Of a DNA stretch of 64,000 nt, positions 8,399-18,154 are shown in pieces (the first letter of the stretch is position 1; every line of letters starts with the position of its first letter). The stretch is from the NCBI GenBank assembly GCA_026982095.1, contig JALSHT010000006.1, positions 165,607-229,606 on the forward strand, read 5' to 3'. The stretch is from Nitrososphaeria archaeon. Lineage in GTDB: Archaea; Thermoproteota; Nitrososphaeria; Geothermarchaeales; JDFR-13. The position numbers were made by a program, and so were the translations under genes. Under the pieces are notes generated by a model that was not told where the DNA came from, made no database searches, and saw nothing but the letters and a program-made list of their open reading frames with translations.

Positions 8399-10455
8399 GA
8401 AGGGGTTTATCAACGGTCTTTGCGGCGGGTATAATAATGGTTTTAGCCGCCACCCTATTCACCATGTACATGATCTATCTGGATTCTAACGCGTATAGGA
8501 TGAGGGAGCTTGGGAATAGTTTAGAGGATAGCATTTATCGGGCCGGTGAGTCATTGGAGGCCTATATAGATGGGGAGTTAGTCGAGGTTGTCAACGTGGG
8601 CGACGTCCCAATAGAGATATCTCAATTGACTGTGCATAGAGGTGGTGAGCTAAGCTTTATAGATGTATATTTGCGACTGATGCCTGGGGAGAGGGGGTAT
8701 TTGAATATCCCTGTAGGTACACAACCACTTTACCTGATCTCTAATAGAGGTAGGATATTCACTGTGGGGGGTGTTCAAGACCAGTCATGTCCTCAACAAT
8801 GTTTGATAGAGCAGTATTTCTATAGCTTCTGGTTGGATAATGACACAACTATAATCAATTATGGAGAGTCAATAGATGGGTCAGTAGTGGCGTCCTCTGA
8901 GAAGGTGGAGAACGGGATTCTAATCCTATCGGACTCTAGGGGATATGTGGTTCTAGATCTGGTCTATGGAAGAACTCTATATGAGGGTATGATATACCTG
9001 ATCCCCAGTAGGGACGGTAAGATTATATATACAGGTGAACTCTACATAGATGGCAGGTTATCGGGATACTATCCATATATCTACTATGTTGGGAGAGACT
9101 ACATGGTCCTAGGTGGATTGGGGAAGTATTTCCTGGCATCATCAGGTTCTGGGGTAATAGAGTTACCCAATAACGTGTCGAAAGCCAGGTTCTTATACAA
9201 TGGTAATTGGAGTTACTATGTGTGGCTTGTCGGCTGGGAGGGGTCATATTATAGGATTGGGGTCATGAGGATTGATCCTATGGTGTTTAACGCCACGCGG
9301 TATGATGTATATATACCTCTAGAGCCTTTCACAACTCTTGGAGACGTAGCCTATATGTATGGAGGCCCCCTCTCAACCTGGATCTTGGATAATGGATCTA
9401 TGCCTACATCTATGTTTATAGCTGTGAATCTTCAAGGCATGAATTATCCACTTACATACGTATTTGATCTGAAGACCGCTTCTCAGAGAGTATTGGTGGC
9501 TGAGTTCAACGCTATATATAGAGATAGTCCCAGTGGGTTGATAGATGGGATTACCTTTAACCTGGTAGAGTCAACATTGCAAAGTGGATTTCCATTAGAT
9601 ACTGTCGCAGGCGACAAGTTAGGTAGTGATGTAAGGATGTATGAGGTGGATTTTGGGAAGGGGGTATTATCCATCCACGGATTGATAAATATTGAGAGTG
9701 ACGTTATGGGGAGCTCCTTCTCATGGATTAACATGACGTTCTACTATCAGATGGGTAGTATCGTTATGGGTATGTTGGTAAACTCATCGCCTCCTGCGGT
9801 CGAGAGGTTGATTATCCTAGGATTGGTTAGAGGCGGGTCATATCAGGAGTTGGACCGCTTCACCATATATGATGATCTTGTCCCCTTTTCTCTAGAGGTT
9901 GGTGAGGAGGGTAGAGCATTATCTTTCTATACTGGTGATGAGGGTGGAGATATATACTATTTAGGATATCTGGGGGGGATAACAGGCTTCTCAATATCTA
10001 ATGGGACGGCTCTGGATACGGGGTTTATCCGTCTCAGTCTATCTGTTAAAGCATTGGTATATTCCGATGGGCATCTCTACCCCTACAGGCTTCTATATAC
10101 AATTGTAGAGGGTGGGAATCCACTAGTTTGGAAGATAATTCCCTGGTTTCACTATATAGTAAAGGTCTACTCACCTGATAACAAGTTTATATATCTCAGT
10201 CTCTACGGAGTAGCATTCTCATATACGTTGAGGTACAGGCCCAATTTATACGTGTTGGACCTGGATAACGGGTCAATCACCAACGTAAAGTGGGAGAACG
10301 GTTATCTAGGGGTTTACACATATCAGGACCGCATTTCTAGGAGAGATGTAACTACCCTTCCCTACGCAGATGTATCTGTAGTACTATTTACAAACTTTTA
10401 TGTGGTGATAACGATGCATCCGAAATCGATGAAGCTGGATGTATATCAGTATTAA
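8395..10455 (+). CDS. Very large pilin-like secreted protein, candidate tip adhesin
   Basis: A 686-residue protein beginning MRRGLSTVFAAGIIMVL, a class III signal peptide plus hydrophobic helix (about residues 5-27) like a pilin, but followed by about 650 residues of beta-rich, Tyr/Gly-rich extracellular sequence. Repeated YIYY/YYLGY-type strands and several N-x-S/T sequons (NDT, NNVS, NGS) suggest a glycosylated surface domain; a CPQQC pair near residue 130 could form a disulfide. True pilins are 100-200 residues, so this is more likely a minor pilin carrying an adhesive or enzymatic head at the filament tip. No known catalytic motif is visible. It overlaps the previous gene by four bases and precedes the secretion ATPase by 10. 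Confidence 0.65.
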   Translation: MRRGLSTVFAAGIIMVLAATLFTMYMIYLDSNAYRMRELGNSLEDSIYRAGESLEAYIDGELVEVVNVGDVPIEISQLTVHRGGELSFIDVYLRLMPGERGYLNIPVGTQPLYLISNRGRIFTVGGVQDQSCPQQCLIEQYFYSFWLDNDTTIINYGESIDGSVVASSEKVENGILILSDSRGYVVLDLVYGRTLYEGMIYLIPSRDGKIIYTGELYIDGRLSGYYPYIYYVGRDYMVLGGLGKYFLASSGSGVIELPNNVSKARFLYNGNWSYYVWLVGWEGSYYRIGVMRIDPMVFNATRYDVYIPLEPFTTLGDVAYMYGGPLSTWILDNGSMPTSMFIAVNLQGMNYPLTYVFDLKTASQRVLVAEFNAIYRDSPSGLIDGITFNLVESTLQSGFPLDTVAGDKLGSDVRMYEVDFGKGVLSIHGLINIESDVMGSSFSWINMTFYYQMGSIVMGMLVNSSPPAVERLIILGLVRGGSYQELDRFTIYDDLVPFSLEVGEEGRALSFYTGDEGGDIYYLGYLGGITGFSISNGTALDTGFIRLSLSVKALVYSDGHLYPYRLLYTIVEGGNPLVWKIIPWFHYIVKVYSPDNKFIYLSLYGVAFSYTLRYRPNLYVLDLDNGSITNVKWENGYLGVYTYQDRISRRDVTTLPYADVSVVLFTNFYVVITMHPKSMKLDVYQY

Positions 10456-10465
10456 GGTGGGATAA

Positions 10466-11809
10466 ATGCTTGTCAAGAGGTATAAAGTCGTTGCTAGATA
10501 TAGAGTTCCCTCTGGAGATGTGTATGATACCTCATTCAATATAGAGATACATGTTGATAATGGCTTTGGGAGATATATGGTTAACGAAGTCTATGATGAT
10601 AGACTTATTAGAGATGCTAGTGAGATACTGAAGGAGATGGAGGTTAAGGTTGGGTATAGTCCCGATTTCTTCAACGATCCTTTAAAGTACCTAATGGAGG
10701 TTTATAGGAGGAACTATGTAGATATGGTGGAGGATAATACGTATCTGCTATCTCTGAAGAACGTGATAGAACATATTATAATAAGGGATATATTGGGGTA
10801 TGGGATATTAACACCCTTTCTAGCTGATGATGGGGTTGAAGATATTGTACTCTCTGCCCCAGGTATGCCTATACAAGTTTGGCATAGGGATTTTCCAGAG
10901 CTGGGTTGGCTCCTTACAAATATAGTAGTGGATGAGGGTGATGTAGAGCGTCTGATATCTAAGCTGGCGTTTAGAGCTGGAAAGTCTATAAGTATATTAC
11001 AGCCAGTGATGGAGGGGGTATTGCCAGAGGGATATAGAGTTAACGCAACCTGGATGGATGAGGTCTCTCCTAGGGGGAGTAGCTTCACGATAAGAAAGTT
11101 TAGGGCTAACCCATTCAAGGTTAGGGATCTGGTGGATAACGGGTTCATCCCAAGCTATATAGCAGCATTATTAAAATATCTAACACTCCACCGAAGATTT
11201 ATAATGATTATCGGGCCCTCTGGAAGCGGTAAGACCACCCTCTTAAACGCTCTTTTGATGGAGATCCCAAGTAATTTTAGGATAGTGACTATTGAGGAGA
11301 CTCCTGAGATCAACCTGGGAGATAGGCCTGGATGGAAACCTCTATCTACTAGGTGGGATATGGATCCCGCTTCTGAGATGGAAAGGTTGTTGAGACTTGT
11401 CTTGAGGGAGAGGGCCGACTACATAGCAGTTGGAGAGAGCCGTGGTAGGGAGGCTAGGCTGGTATTTCAAGCAGCTGCAACAGGGCATGGATGCCTAACG
11501 ACCTTCCATGCATCCAGCATTAGAGAGTTGGAGGCCCGCCTAACTTCTAAACCGATCAATATCGATGTGGATATGATGAGACTATTAGATGCAGTGGTGG
11601 TTTTAGAACTCCTGGGTGTTAAGGGGGTGAGGAGGGTTAAGGAGGTGTATTTGAGGAGTGGAGATAGGTGGATAAACGTCTATAGACCTGGGTTGGATAG
11701 GAAAAGTTCATATAAGGCTATGGAGAGGGCTGTAGACGGTGGGTTGGATAGGATTCAGGAGATTGAGGAAGCTATAAATGGTGGAGGGGTGGATGGGTCA
11801 AATGTCTAG
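10466..11809 (+). CDS. Type II/IV secretion system ATPase (pilus assembly, GspE/VirB11/FlaI superfamily)
   Basis: A 447-residue hexameric ATPase. The N-terminal domain (about 1-235) is followed by a RecA-like core with Walker A GPSGSGKTT (about residues 248-256), an Asp-box-type TIEETPEI, Walker B-region DYIAVGESRGREA and a His-box with GHGCLTTFHAS. It powers assembly of the filament subunits encoded upstream. No FlaH homologue is adjacent, which argues for an adhesive or exchange pilus rather than an archaellum. ATG 10466 follows GGTGGGATAA. The end overlaps the next gene. Confidence 0.92.
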   Translation: MLVKRYKVVARYRVPSGDVYDTSFNIEIHVDNGFGRYMVNEVYDDRLIRDASEILKEMEVKVGYSPDFFNDPLKYLMEVYRRNYVDMVEDNTYLLSLKNVIEHIIIRDILGYGILTPFLADDGVEDIVLSAPGMPIQVWHRDFPELGWLLTNIVVDEGDVERLISKLAFRAGKSISILQPVMEGVLPEGYRVNATWMDEVSPRGSSFTIRKFRANPFKVRDLVDNGFIPSYIAALLKYLTLHRRFIMIIGPSGSGKTTLLNALLMEIPSNFRIVTIEETPEINLGDRPGWKPLSTRWDMDPASEMERLLRLVLRERADYIAVGESRGREARLVFQAAATGHGCLTTFHASSIRELEARLTSKPINIDVDMMRLLDAVVVLELLGVKGVRRVKEVYLRSGDRWINVYRPGLDRKSSYKAMERAVDGGLDRIQEIEEAINGGGVDGSNV

Positions 11810-13412
11810 AGAGTTTTTTAAGCCTCATAAGCCTCTAGAATCTTTGAAGACGAAGCTTTATAACGTATCTGGACTAACGGAGTATATAAATATGGGTGTT
11901 GCTGATGAGAGGGAGCTACTACTGTTCACCATTATGTTCACATCGGCATTCTCAATACCAATGTACATTTTGTTAAGTAGGGTTGTCACAAACCTCTACA
12001 CACCTATTACCATCTCTATAGTGATGACAGCGTTCTTCACAGTAGCCTCTCCTAGAATCTATGGTTGGATTGTGAAGGATATATATCGCAGGTGGTTGGA
12101 GAGGGAGGAGCCTATCACCCTCCTACTATTCGCGCTGTATACTCGACGGTTATCTATCCACAGGGTTATACAGACGTTGAATAATGACCACTTCCTCAGG
12201 ATCATCCCCAGAACCCTTAAATTCTTTAGGTATATTCTTGTAAAGACGTATATTGATAGAGTCTCGATGGAGGAGAGCCTATCAAAAAATTTGAATCTAT
12301 TGCCGTATGAAGGGTTGAGGAGATACCTATTCAACTTAATTAGGATAAAGTCTTTGGGGGGTGATGTTCACACCTATTCTACCACGGCATTGCTAGAGCT
12401 GTATTCAGGCCTTAAACGTAAGTGGATCTCTATGTGGACAAATATAGTAGGTTATCTAGAGGCCTTGATCTTGTTATATGGTTTATTCCCCACTATTCTC
12501 TCTAGCCTTGTTTTTGTGATTGGCTATAGACTAACTATCTCGATATTCATTATAATGATGGTTATATACCCTGTTATCGCATTCATAACCTACTTGGTCT
12601 TTGATAGATTTAACGTCCATGACCCTCTAGAATCCAATAGTGATGTTCACATGGCCTCTATAGCGTTGATCTTGTTATCCATCCCTATTGGGTACGTATT
12701 AGTCGCAGTCTTTAACTATGACTTTTATCTTGTCTCCACTTTATTGGTGACTCTATCTCTAATACCAACCTTCATAGTCCAGGTGAAGCGGTTTTATGAT
12801 GAGGTGGTTGAGGAGAATGGCTTAGTAACAGTATCTATTGAGCTCTCTAGCCTGCTGCAAGGGGGTCTCCATGTTGTAGAGGCTCTTAAGAGGCTTCCTC
12901 TGGATGGCCTTCCAGATAAAATCTCGAGTGAGATTAGACGGATGAGATATGTACTTGATAGGGGGCTATCGATAAGGGATTTTGATGATGATGGGGGTGG
13001 GAAAGCCTTCAGAATATTTAAAATCGCCATCTCTGAGTCTATTGTATCAGGTGGGGGTTCCCCTGAACTAGCATCTTTGAGGGAGTTACTATCCAGTTTT
13101 CTAGAGGTTTCTCGTCTTAAGAGGGCGGCTTTCTATACAGCACTAGCTTCATCCGTGATGGTGGTCGTCTTGGGAGGATACTCACTAAGCGTCATAATGT
13201 CGATATTAGGTAGTGTGGAGAATGAGTTATCAAACCTGTTTATAGAAGGGAGTATAGAGGAGATATACGTATATGCTAAGGCCTTCTTGGCTATGGGTGC
13301 GTCATATATGGGATTACTTCTAGGCAAATTAGTATTTGGTAGCTTCAAGAACGTATTGGCTTTAACGCCTCTTATGGCTGTTACCACTTTTGTATATCTT
13401 ATAATTATATAG
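11793..13412 (+). CDS. TadC/FlaJ-like pilus assembly membrane protein (T2SSF family)
   Basis: A polytopic protein of about 540 residues with two T2SSF-type halves. There are hydrophobic segments near residues 35-80, a cytoplasmic domain, more segments around 220-330, a second cytoplasmic domain with SIELSSLLQGGLHVVEALK, and a C-terminal set of helices. It is the inner-membrane platform on which the ATPase works. ATG 11793 has GGAGG six bases upstream; ATG 11778 and 11802 are alternatives. It overlaps the ATPase gene by 17 bases and ends the operon. Confidence 0.85.
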   Translation: MGQMSREFFKPHKPLESLKTKLYNVSGLTEYINMGVADERELLLFTIMFTSAFSIPMYILLSRVVTNLYTPITISIVMTAFFTVASPRIYGWIVKDIYRRWLEREEPITLLLFALYTRRLSIHRVIQTLNNDHFLRIIPRTLKFFRYILVKTYIDRVSMEESLSKNLNLLPYEGLRRYLFNLIRIKSLGGDVHTYSTTALLELYSGLKRKWISMWTNIVGYLEALILLYGLFPTILSSLVFVIGYRLTISIFIIMMVIYPVIAFITYLVFDRFNVHDPLESNSDVHMASIALILLSIPIGYVLVAVFNYDFYLVSTLLVTLSLIPTFIVQVKRFYDEVVEENGLVTVSIELSSLLQGGLHVVEALKRLPLDGLPDKISSEIRRMRYVLDRGLSIRDFDDDGGGKAFRIFKIAISESIVSGGGSPELASLRELLSSFLEVSRLKRAAFYTALASSVMVVVLGGYSLSVIMSILGSVENELSNLFIEGSIEEIYVYAKAFLAMGASYMGLLLGKLVFGSFKNVLALTPLMAVTTFVYLIII

Positions 13413-13468
13413 CTTTTCTATATGGTGTCCAGCTTTAAGGCGGTAGTAATCCTAAGATTTTAAATGGT

Positions 13469-13544
13469 GGGCCCGTGGCCTAGCCAGGATTATGGCGCCG
13501 GCCTGCGGAGCCGGAGGTCCCGGGTTCGAATCCCGGCGGGCCCA
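13469..13544 (+). tRNA. tRNA-Arg (GCG anticodon)
   Basis: A complete cloverleaf: acceptor GGGCCCG/CGGGCCC, anticodon stem CCGGC/GCCGG with loop CTGCGGA giving GCG (reads CGC and CGU), T loop TTCGAAT, discriminator A, no encoded CCA and no intron. It is almost identical to the tRNA-Arg(CCG) gene at 2822-2897. It lies in the gap between the end of the pilus operon and the convergent LysRS gene. Confidence 0.95.
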
Positions 13545-13568
13545 TTATTCACTCAGGACTATTAGTGT

Positions 13569-15158
13569 CTAATCTAGATAGCTTCTCAGTATCTTCTTAA
13601 CCTCGTCCACACCCAGGTCTTTTATTAGAGGCCCTAGTTTTGGTCCTCTAGGTGTTCTTATTATCATTGTATATAATATTCTGAAGAAGTTTCTGTATGG
13701 AACGTTGTTTCTCCTCGCTGTCTCGAATAGTAGTGTCTGTATAGCATCTCCATCCATATTGCTATCCATATTCTTTATTAGATATTCTATGGCGTTCCTC
13801 ATATCCTCTGTTATCTCGACCTGTTCCAGTTCCACTGGTGGCTTTCCAAAGTCTCTCACCCAATTTATAGCATAGTTTATAATTTTCTTCACCTCACTGT
13901 CCACTTGATAGCCATATTTTGATAGGAGCTTCTCTATTACGGTCTCCGCCCTATCCTGGGGAACCGTTTCTGCCAGCTTAAGTATTATTTCATATGGTAC
14001 TTTGACTGGCGGGACCTCCCCCAGATTATATACGTATTCTATTAGACCGATCATCCTCTGCCTCTTTACAAGGTTATCCACCTTTATTCTGCCGTGATAT
14101 ACGTTTCTATGGTAGTCCAGTTCTCTCATCATTGTGATTACAGTATCCACCTTTATCTTTCTGGTGGATGTCATTCTCTTCAAGAGAAATAGTTTTAGGC
14201 TTTCAGGTGATCCATATCTATACCAGACTTGGGGTGTATATACATTTCCCCTTGACTTAGCTATCTTTCTTCCAGTGTCGTCTAAGAATAATTCATACCT
14301 TACGTGGTATGGAGGCTCGAAACCTAGAATCTCTCTTGAGATCCTATCGTTGACTCTTACAGAGTCTGAGATGTCTTTGCCATAGGCTTCAAACCTGATA
14401 TCTAGCCTCCTCCACCTAGCAGCAAACTCAGATTTCCATGACAACTTACCATCGTCTCTTGTTATATCAGCCTCTCCTTCGTAGCCGCATCCCTCATAGA
14501 ATTTATTTCTTACCTCGCCACCTATACACCTATATAATACTCTTTTCCTCGCTGGGTCGTAATGGTATGCCTCCGTTGTATATATTCTTCCACATTGTTT
14601 ACATATGGCATAATATGGGAGTCTCTTGAGAAATTTGTCTTGTTTCGTCTCCTCATATATGATCTCACCGACTCTCCTCCAATTTCTTAGTATAGTATCT
14701 ATCTCTTCTACGAGTAAACCTTTTTTGTAGGTTTCATATCCAGACTTGTGGATATATTCAACTCCTGCCGTGTCTAAAGCCTCTAAAAGCATCCCAGACA
14801 TGTGCTCCGCGTAGGAGTTGTGGCATCCAAATGGGTCAGGTATCTTTGAGACAGGCATAAGTAGGTATTGCTCATAGTTGTCCGGTATTCCTTCAGGTAC
14901 CTTCCTCAATCCGTCCATATCGTCAGAGAACGCGATTAGTTTACTATTGTATCCTATATCCCTCAGTGCTAGGGATACCGCATAGCTTCTTACCGCGTCT
15001 GCCATACTCCCTACGTGTGGGAATCCAGAGGCTCCCAATCCACTCTCTGTATAGATTATCTCCGTTGATCTACCCAGTCTCTTCTCCCTCTCTATTACTT
15101 CATATGCTATCTTGTCTATCCAGGTCCCTCTACCGATTATCTTCTCCTCACTCATCAC
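13569..15158 (-). CDS. lysS: Lysyl-tRNA synthetase, class I
   Basis: A 529-residue class I LysRS. The Rossmann fold carries the HIGH-equivalent GASGFPHVGS (about residues 42-51) and the KMSKS-equivalent KIAKSRGN. A zinc-ribbon-like insertion contains CKQCG and a downstream CG pair. The C-terminal part is the helical anticodon-binding domain. Class I LysRS is unrelated to the class II enzyme of most bacteria and eukaryotes. It is separated by 31 bases from the ProRS-DUF4443 pair on the same strand. Confidence 0.95.
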   Translation of the reverse strand: MMSEEKIIGRGTWIDKIAYEVIEREKRLGRSTEIIYTESGLGASGFPHVGSMADAVRSYAVSLALRDIGYNSKLIAFSDDMDGLRKVPEGIPDNYEQYLLMPVSKIPDPFGCHNSYAEHMSGMLLEALDTAGVEYIHKSGYETYKKGLLVEEIDTILRNWRRVGEIIYEETKQDKFLKRLPYYAICKQCGRIYTTEAYHYDPARKRVLYRCIGGEVRNKFYEGCGYEGEADITRDDGKLSWKSEFAARWRRLDIRFEAYGKDISDSVRVNDRISREILGFEPPYHVRYELFLDDTGRKIAKSRGNVYTPQVWYRYGSPESLKLFLLKRMTSTRKIKVDTVITMMRELDYHRNVYHGRIKVDNLVKRQRMIGLIEYVYNLGEVPPVKVPYEIILKLAETVPQDRAETVIEKLLSKYGYQVDSEVKKIINYAINWVRDFGKPPVELEQVEITEDMRNAIEYLIKNMDSNMDGDAIQTLLFETARRNNVPYRNFFRILYTMIIRTPRGPKLGPLIKDLGVDEVKKILRSYLD

Positions 15159-15189
15159 AATAAATATGGTTCCAATATGTTTTAACCGC

Positions 15190-15867
15190 TTAATATCCGA
15201 GTATCTCTAGGTATGTTAGGGCTGTATCCAGTGAGCTCAGCCTCGCCACCTCAGTTGTCTTCGCGTAGGATAATATTATGAAGGATGACTTGTTAAATAC
15301 CGGCTTGCCAACCAACTCGTTATATAAGTCTGGATGGTATCTCTCAAGCCTCTCGTTTGACTCTGGGAAAAATATGTCTCCTTCTTTTATCCTTAGGATT
15401 AGTGCGGCTTCACCTCCAAGCCTTATTACCTGGTCTCTAAGCCATATCAATAGTTCTCTCTTGAAGACTGGCTTCACATATGTGGCCCAACCATCTAACT
15501 CATTCTTTATCGCCTTATATTTCACACTATAGTCTGATACTAGGTTTAGAAGATATTTGGATAGCTTCTCACCTCTCTCCGTTAAATGGTGTCCACCCTT
15601 CATTGATCTAGCTAGTCCCAACTCAATCATTTTCCTCATGAATGTTTTCGCCCTAGCCTCAGTCAAACCAGTCTCTCTCATAAGGATATATCTGCTTACC
15701 AATCCTCCTCTCCTAGAGGCTTCATAAAGGAATATGTATATATGTCCCGGTCTTACAGAGCTTCTTCCCAGTATCCTCCTAAGTTGTGATGATGTCTCTC
15801 TCCACTCTCCTAATACGCCTTTGCTATTAGGACTATGTTCTTCGCCTCCTCTCCACATGCTATGCAT
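15190..15867 (-). CDS. Winged-helix protein, DUF4443-like
   Basis: A protein of up to 225 residues with an N-terminal winged helix (about 40-110; SRYILMRETGLTEARAKTFMRKM, then HHLTERGEKLSKYL) and a C-terminal domain resembling DUF4443 (LIWLRDQVIRLGGEAALILRI). It is probably a DNA-binding regulator; its target is unknown. The frame as drawn overlaps the end of the ProRS gene by 58 bases. No good internal ATG/GTG start precedes the winged helix, so the overlap may be real or a rarer start may be used. Family assignment is from memory. Confidence 0.6.
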   Translation of the reverse strand: MHSMWRGGEEHSPNSKGVLGEWRETSSQLRRILGRSSVRPGHIYIFLYEASRRGGLVSRYILMRETGLTEARAKTFMRKMIELGLARSMKGGHHLTERGEKLSKYLLNLVSDYSVKYKAIKNELDGWATYVKPVFKRELLIWLRDQVIRLGGEAALILRIKEGDIFFPESNERLERYHPDLYNELVGKPVFNKSSFIILSYAKTTEVARLSSLDTALTYLEILGY

Positions 15868-17285
15868 TTATCACCCTCTCCTACCCTCCTATCTAGAAGG
15901 ACTCCTCTAACCTCCATCCCACCGGTCCTCTCTCTAATGTGGTCTGCACATTCCTCTAAGTCGCAGAAGGGGGCGGTGAACAGGCTGTATTTATCCTTTA
16001 GATTGTTGATTTCCTCTATACTCTTAACGTTAGATAGGCTCATCTCTACCTGTTCTCTCGCCTTCTTTTTTAGATTTTCCTTTATATCATCCAATAGCCT
16101 GGCTACATATGTTGTTATCGCATCGAGTTTTATAGTCTCCCTTGTTCTGGTATCCCTCCTGAATACGGATAATGTGTTGCTCTCAACCTCCCTAGGGCCT
16201 ATCTCGATTCTAACGGGTACTCCAAGTAAGTCGTATTGATAATATTTCTCTCCAGGTGTTTTTTCAGTTAAGTCTGACTCGACTCTATACCCATGGTTTA
16301 AGAGTATGGTCTCAACCTCCTGTATATAGCTCAGTAACCTCTCACGGTCGAATCCTGTCTTAGGGATAGGTATTATAACGATCTGTACAGGAGCCACTTG
16401 GGGAGGGAGGACTAAACCGAAGTTGTCTCCATGGGTTAGAATCAATGATGCTAGTATCCTTGATAATCCTATTCCGAAGCAGGTCTGTTCTCCATATCTA
16501 TACTCTCCATCTATATCGTGGAATTTTATCTCAAATACTCTGCTGAATTTCTGGCCTAGGTAGTGAGTCGTTCCTATCTGTAGTACCCTACCGTCTGGTA
16601 GGAGGGTGTCGAAAGCGTAGGTGTGTTCAGCCCCTGGGAACTTATCGAAATCCTCCCTCCTAACGTGTATGAAGGGTATTCCTAGCTCCTCAAAAGTTAT
16701 TTTATGGAATATTTCTTTATCCTCTATGGTCTGCCTCAGAGCCTCCTCAGCAGTTCTGAAGACGTCATGGGTCTCTATCCATAGAAACTCTCTACCCCTT
16801 ATAAGTGGTCTCGTGGCTTTGGTCTCATATCTATATACGGCTACAGTCTGGTATGCTTTTAAGGGCAGGTCTTTATAGCTGCTTATCCATAGACTGTATA
16901 ATGGGTAAATAGCCGTCTCACTAGTAGGTCTTAAAACTAGTTTTTCCTCCAGTCTTGTATAACCTGCATGTGTTATCCAGAATACCTCGCCTTCGAAACC
17001 CTTGATATGTTCAGCTTCCTTCCTTAGGTTAGACTCTGGAATGACAACGGGGAATAGGATGGGTTTATGTCCAGTATCTTCAAGCTCACGTTCATATAAT
17101 TTGATTATTTTCTTCATTATAGACATTCCATATGGCATATACACTATGAAGCCCTTGACCCCATATCTTATATCTACAATTTCGGCTTCTAGAAGTACTC
17201 TATTAAACCACTCACTCATCTTCTCCTTCTTGTCAGGAAGCTTCTCCTCTACGGTTCTTGAAGAATCGTCTGTCATACCTACCAA
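15810..17285 (-). CDS. proS: Prolyl-tRNA synthetase (archaeal/eukaryotic type)
   Basis: A 491-residue class II synthetase. Motif 2 and 3 regions are visible as RPTSETAIYPLY, the RPLIRGREFLWIETHDVF stretch, and GIGLSRILASLI. The anticodon-binding domain follows (PQVAPVQIVIIP). A C-terminal zinc-type domain carries CDLEEC and CIAC. The length and the C-terminal domain are those of the archaeal/eukaryotic ProRS without the bacterial editing insertion. It is divergent from the dehydratase-like gene across a 38-base gap that holds AT-rich promoter sequence. Confidence 0.95.
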   Translation of the reverse strand: MVGMTDDSSRTVEEKLPDKKEKMSEWFNRVLLEAEIVDIRYGVKGFIVYMPYGMSIMKKIIKLYERELEDTGHKPILFPVVIPESNLRKEAEHIKGFEGEVFWITHAGYTRLEEKLVLRPTSETAIYPLYSLWISSYKDLPLKAYQTVAVYRYETKATRPLIRGREFLWIETHDVFRTAEEALRQTIEDKEIFHKITFEELGIPFIHVRREDFDKFPGAEHTYAFDTLLPDGRVLQIGTTHYLGQKFSRVFEIKFHDIDGEYRYGEQTCFGIGLSRILASLILTHGDNFGLVLPPQVAPVQIVIIPIPKTGFDRERLLSYIQEVETILLNHGYRVESDLTEKTPGEKYYQYDLLGVPVRIEIGPREVESNTLSVFRRDTRTRETIKLDAITTYVARLLDDIKENLKKKAREQVEMSLSNVKSIEEINNLKDKYSLFTAPFCDLEECADHIRERTGGMEVRGVLLDRRVGEGDKCIACGEEAKNIVLIAKAY

Positions 17286-17323
17286 ATATATTTAGAATGT
17301 GATTGTCTCTATATTTAATTTCA

Positions 17324-18154
17324 ATGAGTAGTGGTTTGTCGGATGTGTCTCTTGATATCCTGAAGAAACTAGATTATAACGAGTTTGGTGATAGGGGTAG
17401 GCTAGCTATTGTTGGTGGAGGATACTTAAGTTATAATCCTCCTATCATTGCGGCGTCTTCCGCGTCTAGGATAGGGATTGACTCTATATATTTATTGGTT
17501 CCGGAGAAGTTGACCAGGCTCAGGTGTATAGATAGTCTAACCATTAGTGTGATTCCTCTCCCGGACTTTAAGATAACTCAGGGGGTTGTTCAGAGAATAG
17601 AGAAGTTGATTGATAGGAGGAGGATTAGGGCTGATATCTTCCACCTAGGACCTGGGTTTACAGGTCAAAGGGGGTATATTGTTGAGTTAGTTAATTCGTT
17701 GGATGGTCGGGGGATAGGTATGGTTCTCGACTCAGGCTCTCTATATCCTGAGGTATTGAACTCGGATGTTAACTGGGATAATATCGTAATCACTCCCCAC
17801 GAGGGGGAGTTTAGGATGCTGTTTAATGAAGAGTTGGGGATCGACCTATCTAGATATATTGTTGTGTTGAAGAGATTACGTGGCGTCTCGATTTATCTGA
17901 GAGGGTCGGAAGTGTCATCGGTTAGTCACGAGTGTTGGCCTACAAGGTATGGCATGGGTTATGTGGTGTCCGGTGTTTTAAGCGGTTTGTATGCATATAC
18001 CAGGGATATTAATCTCTCTATACTACTCACTCAAGAGTTACTTTTGAAAACATGTGAGAAAATAAGTGAAAATGGGTGTTTTCATGTGACAGTTGATGAT
18101 TTTATAGAGGTCCTTGGCTTAATCATTAGGGGTTTATTCTCTACTAGCCACTAG
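17324..18154 (+). CDS. NAD(P)HX dehydratase-like (YjeF C-terminal / NnrD fold) protein with altered catalytic motif
   Basis: A 276-residue ribokinase-like protein resembling the ADP/ATP-dependent NAD(P)HX dehydratase domain: GDRGRLAIVGGG near the N-terminus, HLGPGF, VLDSGSLYP, and the ITPHEGEF motif. The nucleotide/catalytic motif, normally G-x-G-D-V-L-x-G, reads GMGYVVSGV, so the conserved Asp general base is Tyr. The epimerase half (YjeF N-terminal) found fused in many archaea is absent. It may be an inactive or repurposed paralogue. A TTG at 17303 also opens the frame, but ATG 17324 (MSSGLSD) is preferred. The end overlaps the convergent DUF72 gene by 21 bases. Confidence 0.7.
   Translation: MSSGLSDVSLDILKKLDYNEFGDRGRLAIVGGGYLSYNPPIIAASSASRIGIDSIYLLVPEKLTRLRCIDSLTISVIPLPDFKITQGVVQRIEKLIDRRRIRADIFHLGPGFTGQRGYIVELVNSLDGRGIGMVLDSGSLYPEVLNSDVNWDNIVITPHEGEFRMLFNEELGIDLSRYIVVLKRLRGVSIYLRGSEVSSVSHECWPTRYGMGYVVSGVLSGLYAYTRDINLSILLTQELLLKTCEKISENGCFHVTVDDFIEVLGLIIRGLFSTSH

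Noticed and set aside
7583..13412. Archaellum operon
   Set aside because: No FlaH, FlaX or several flagellins; only the ATPase and membrane protein are shared with archaella.
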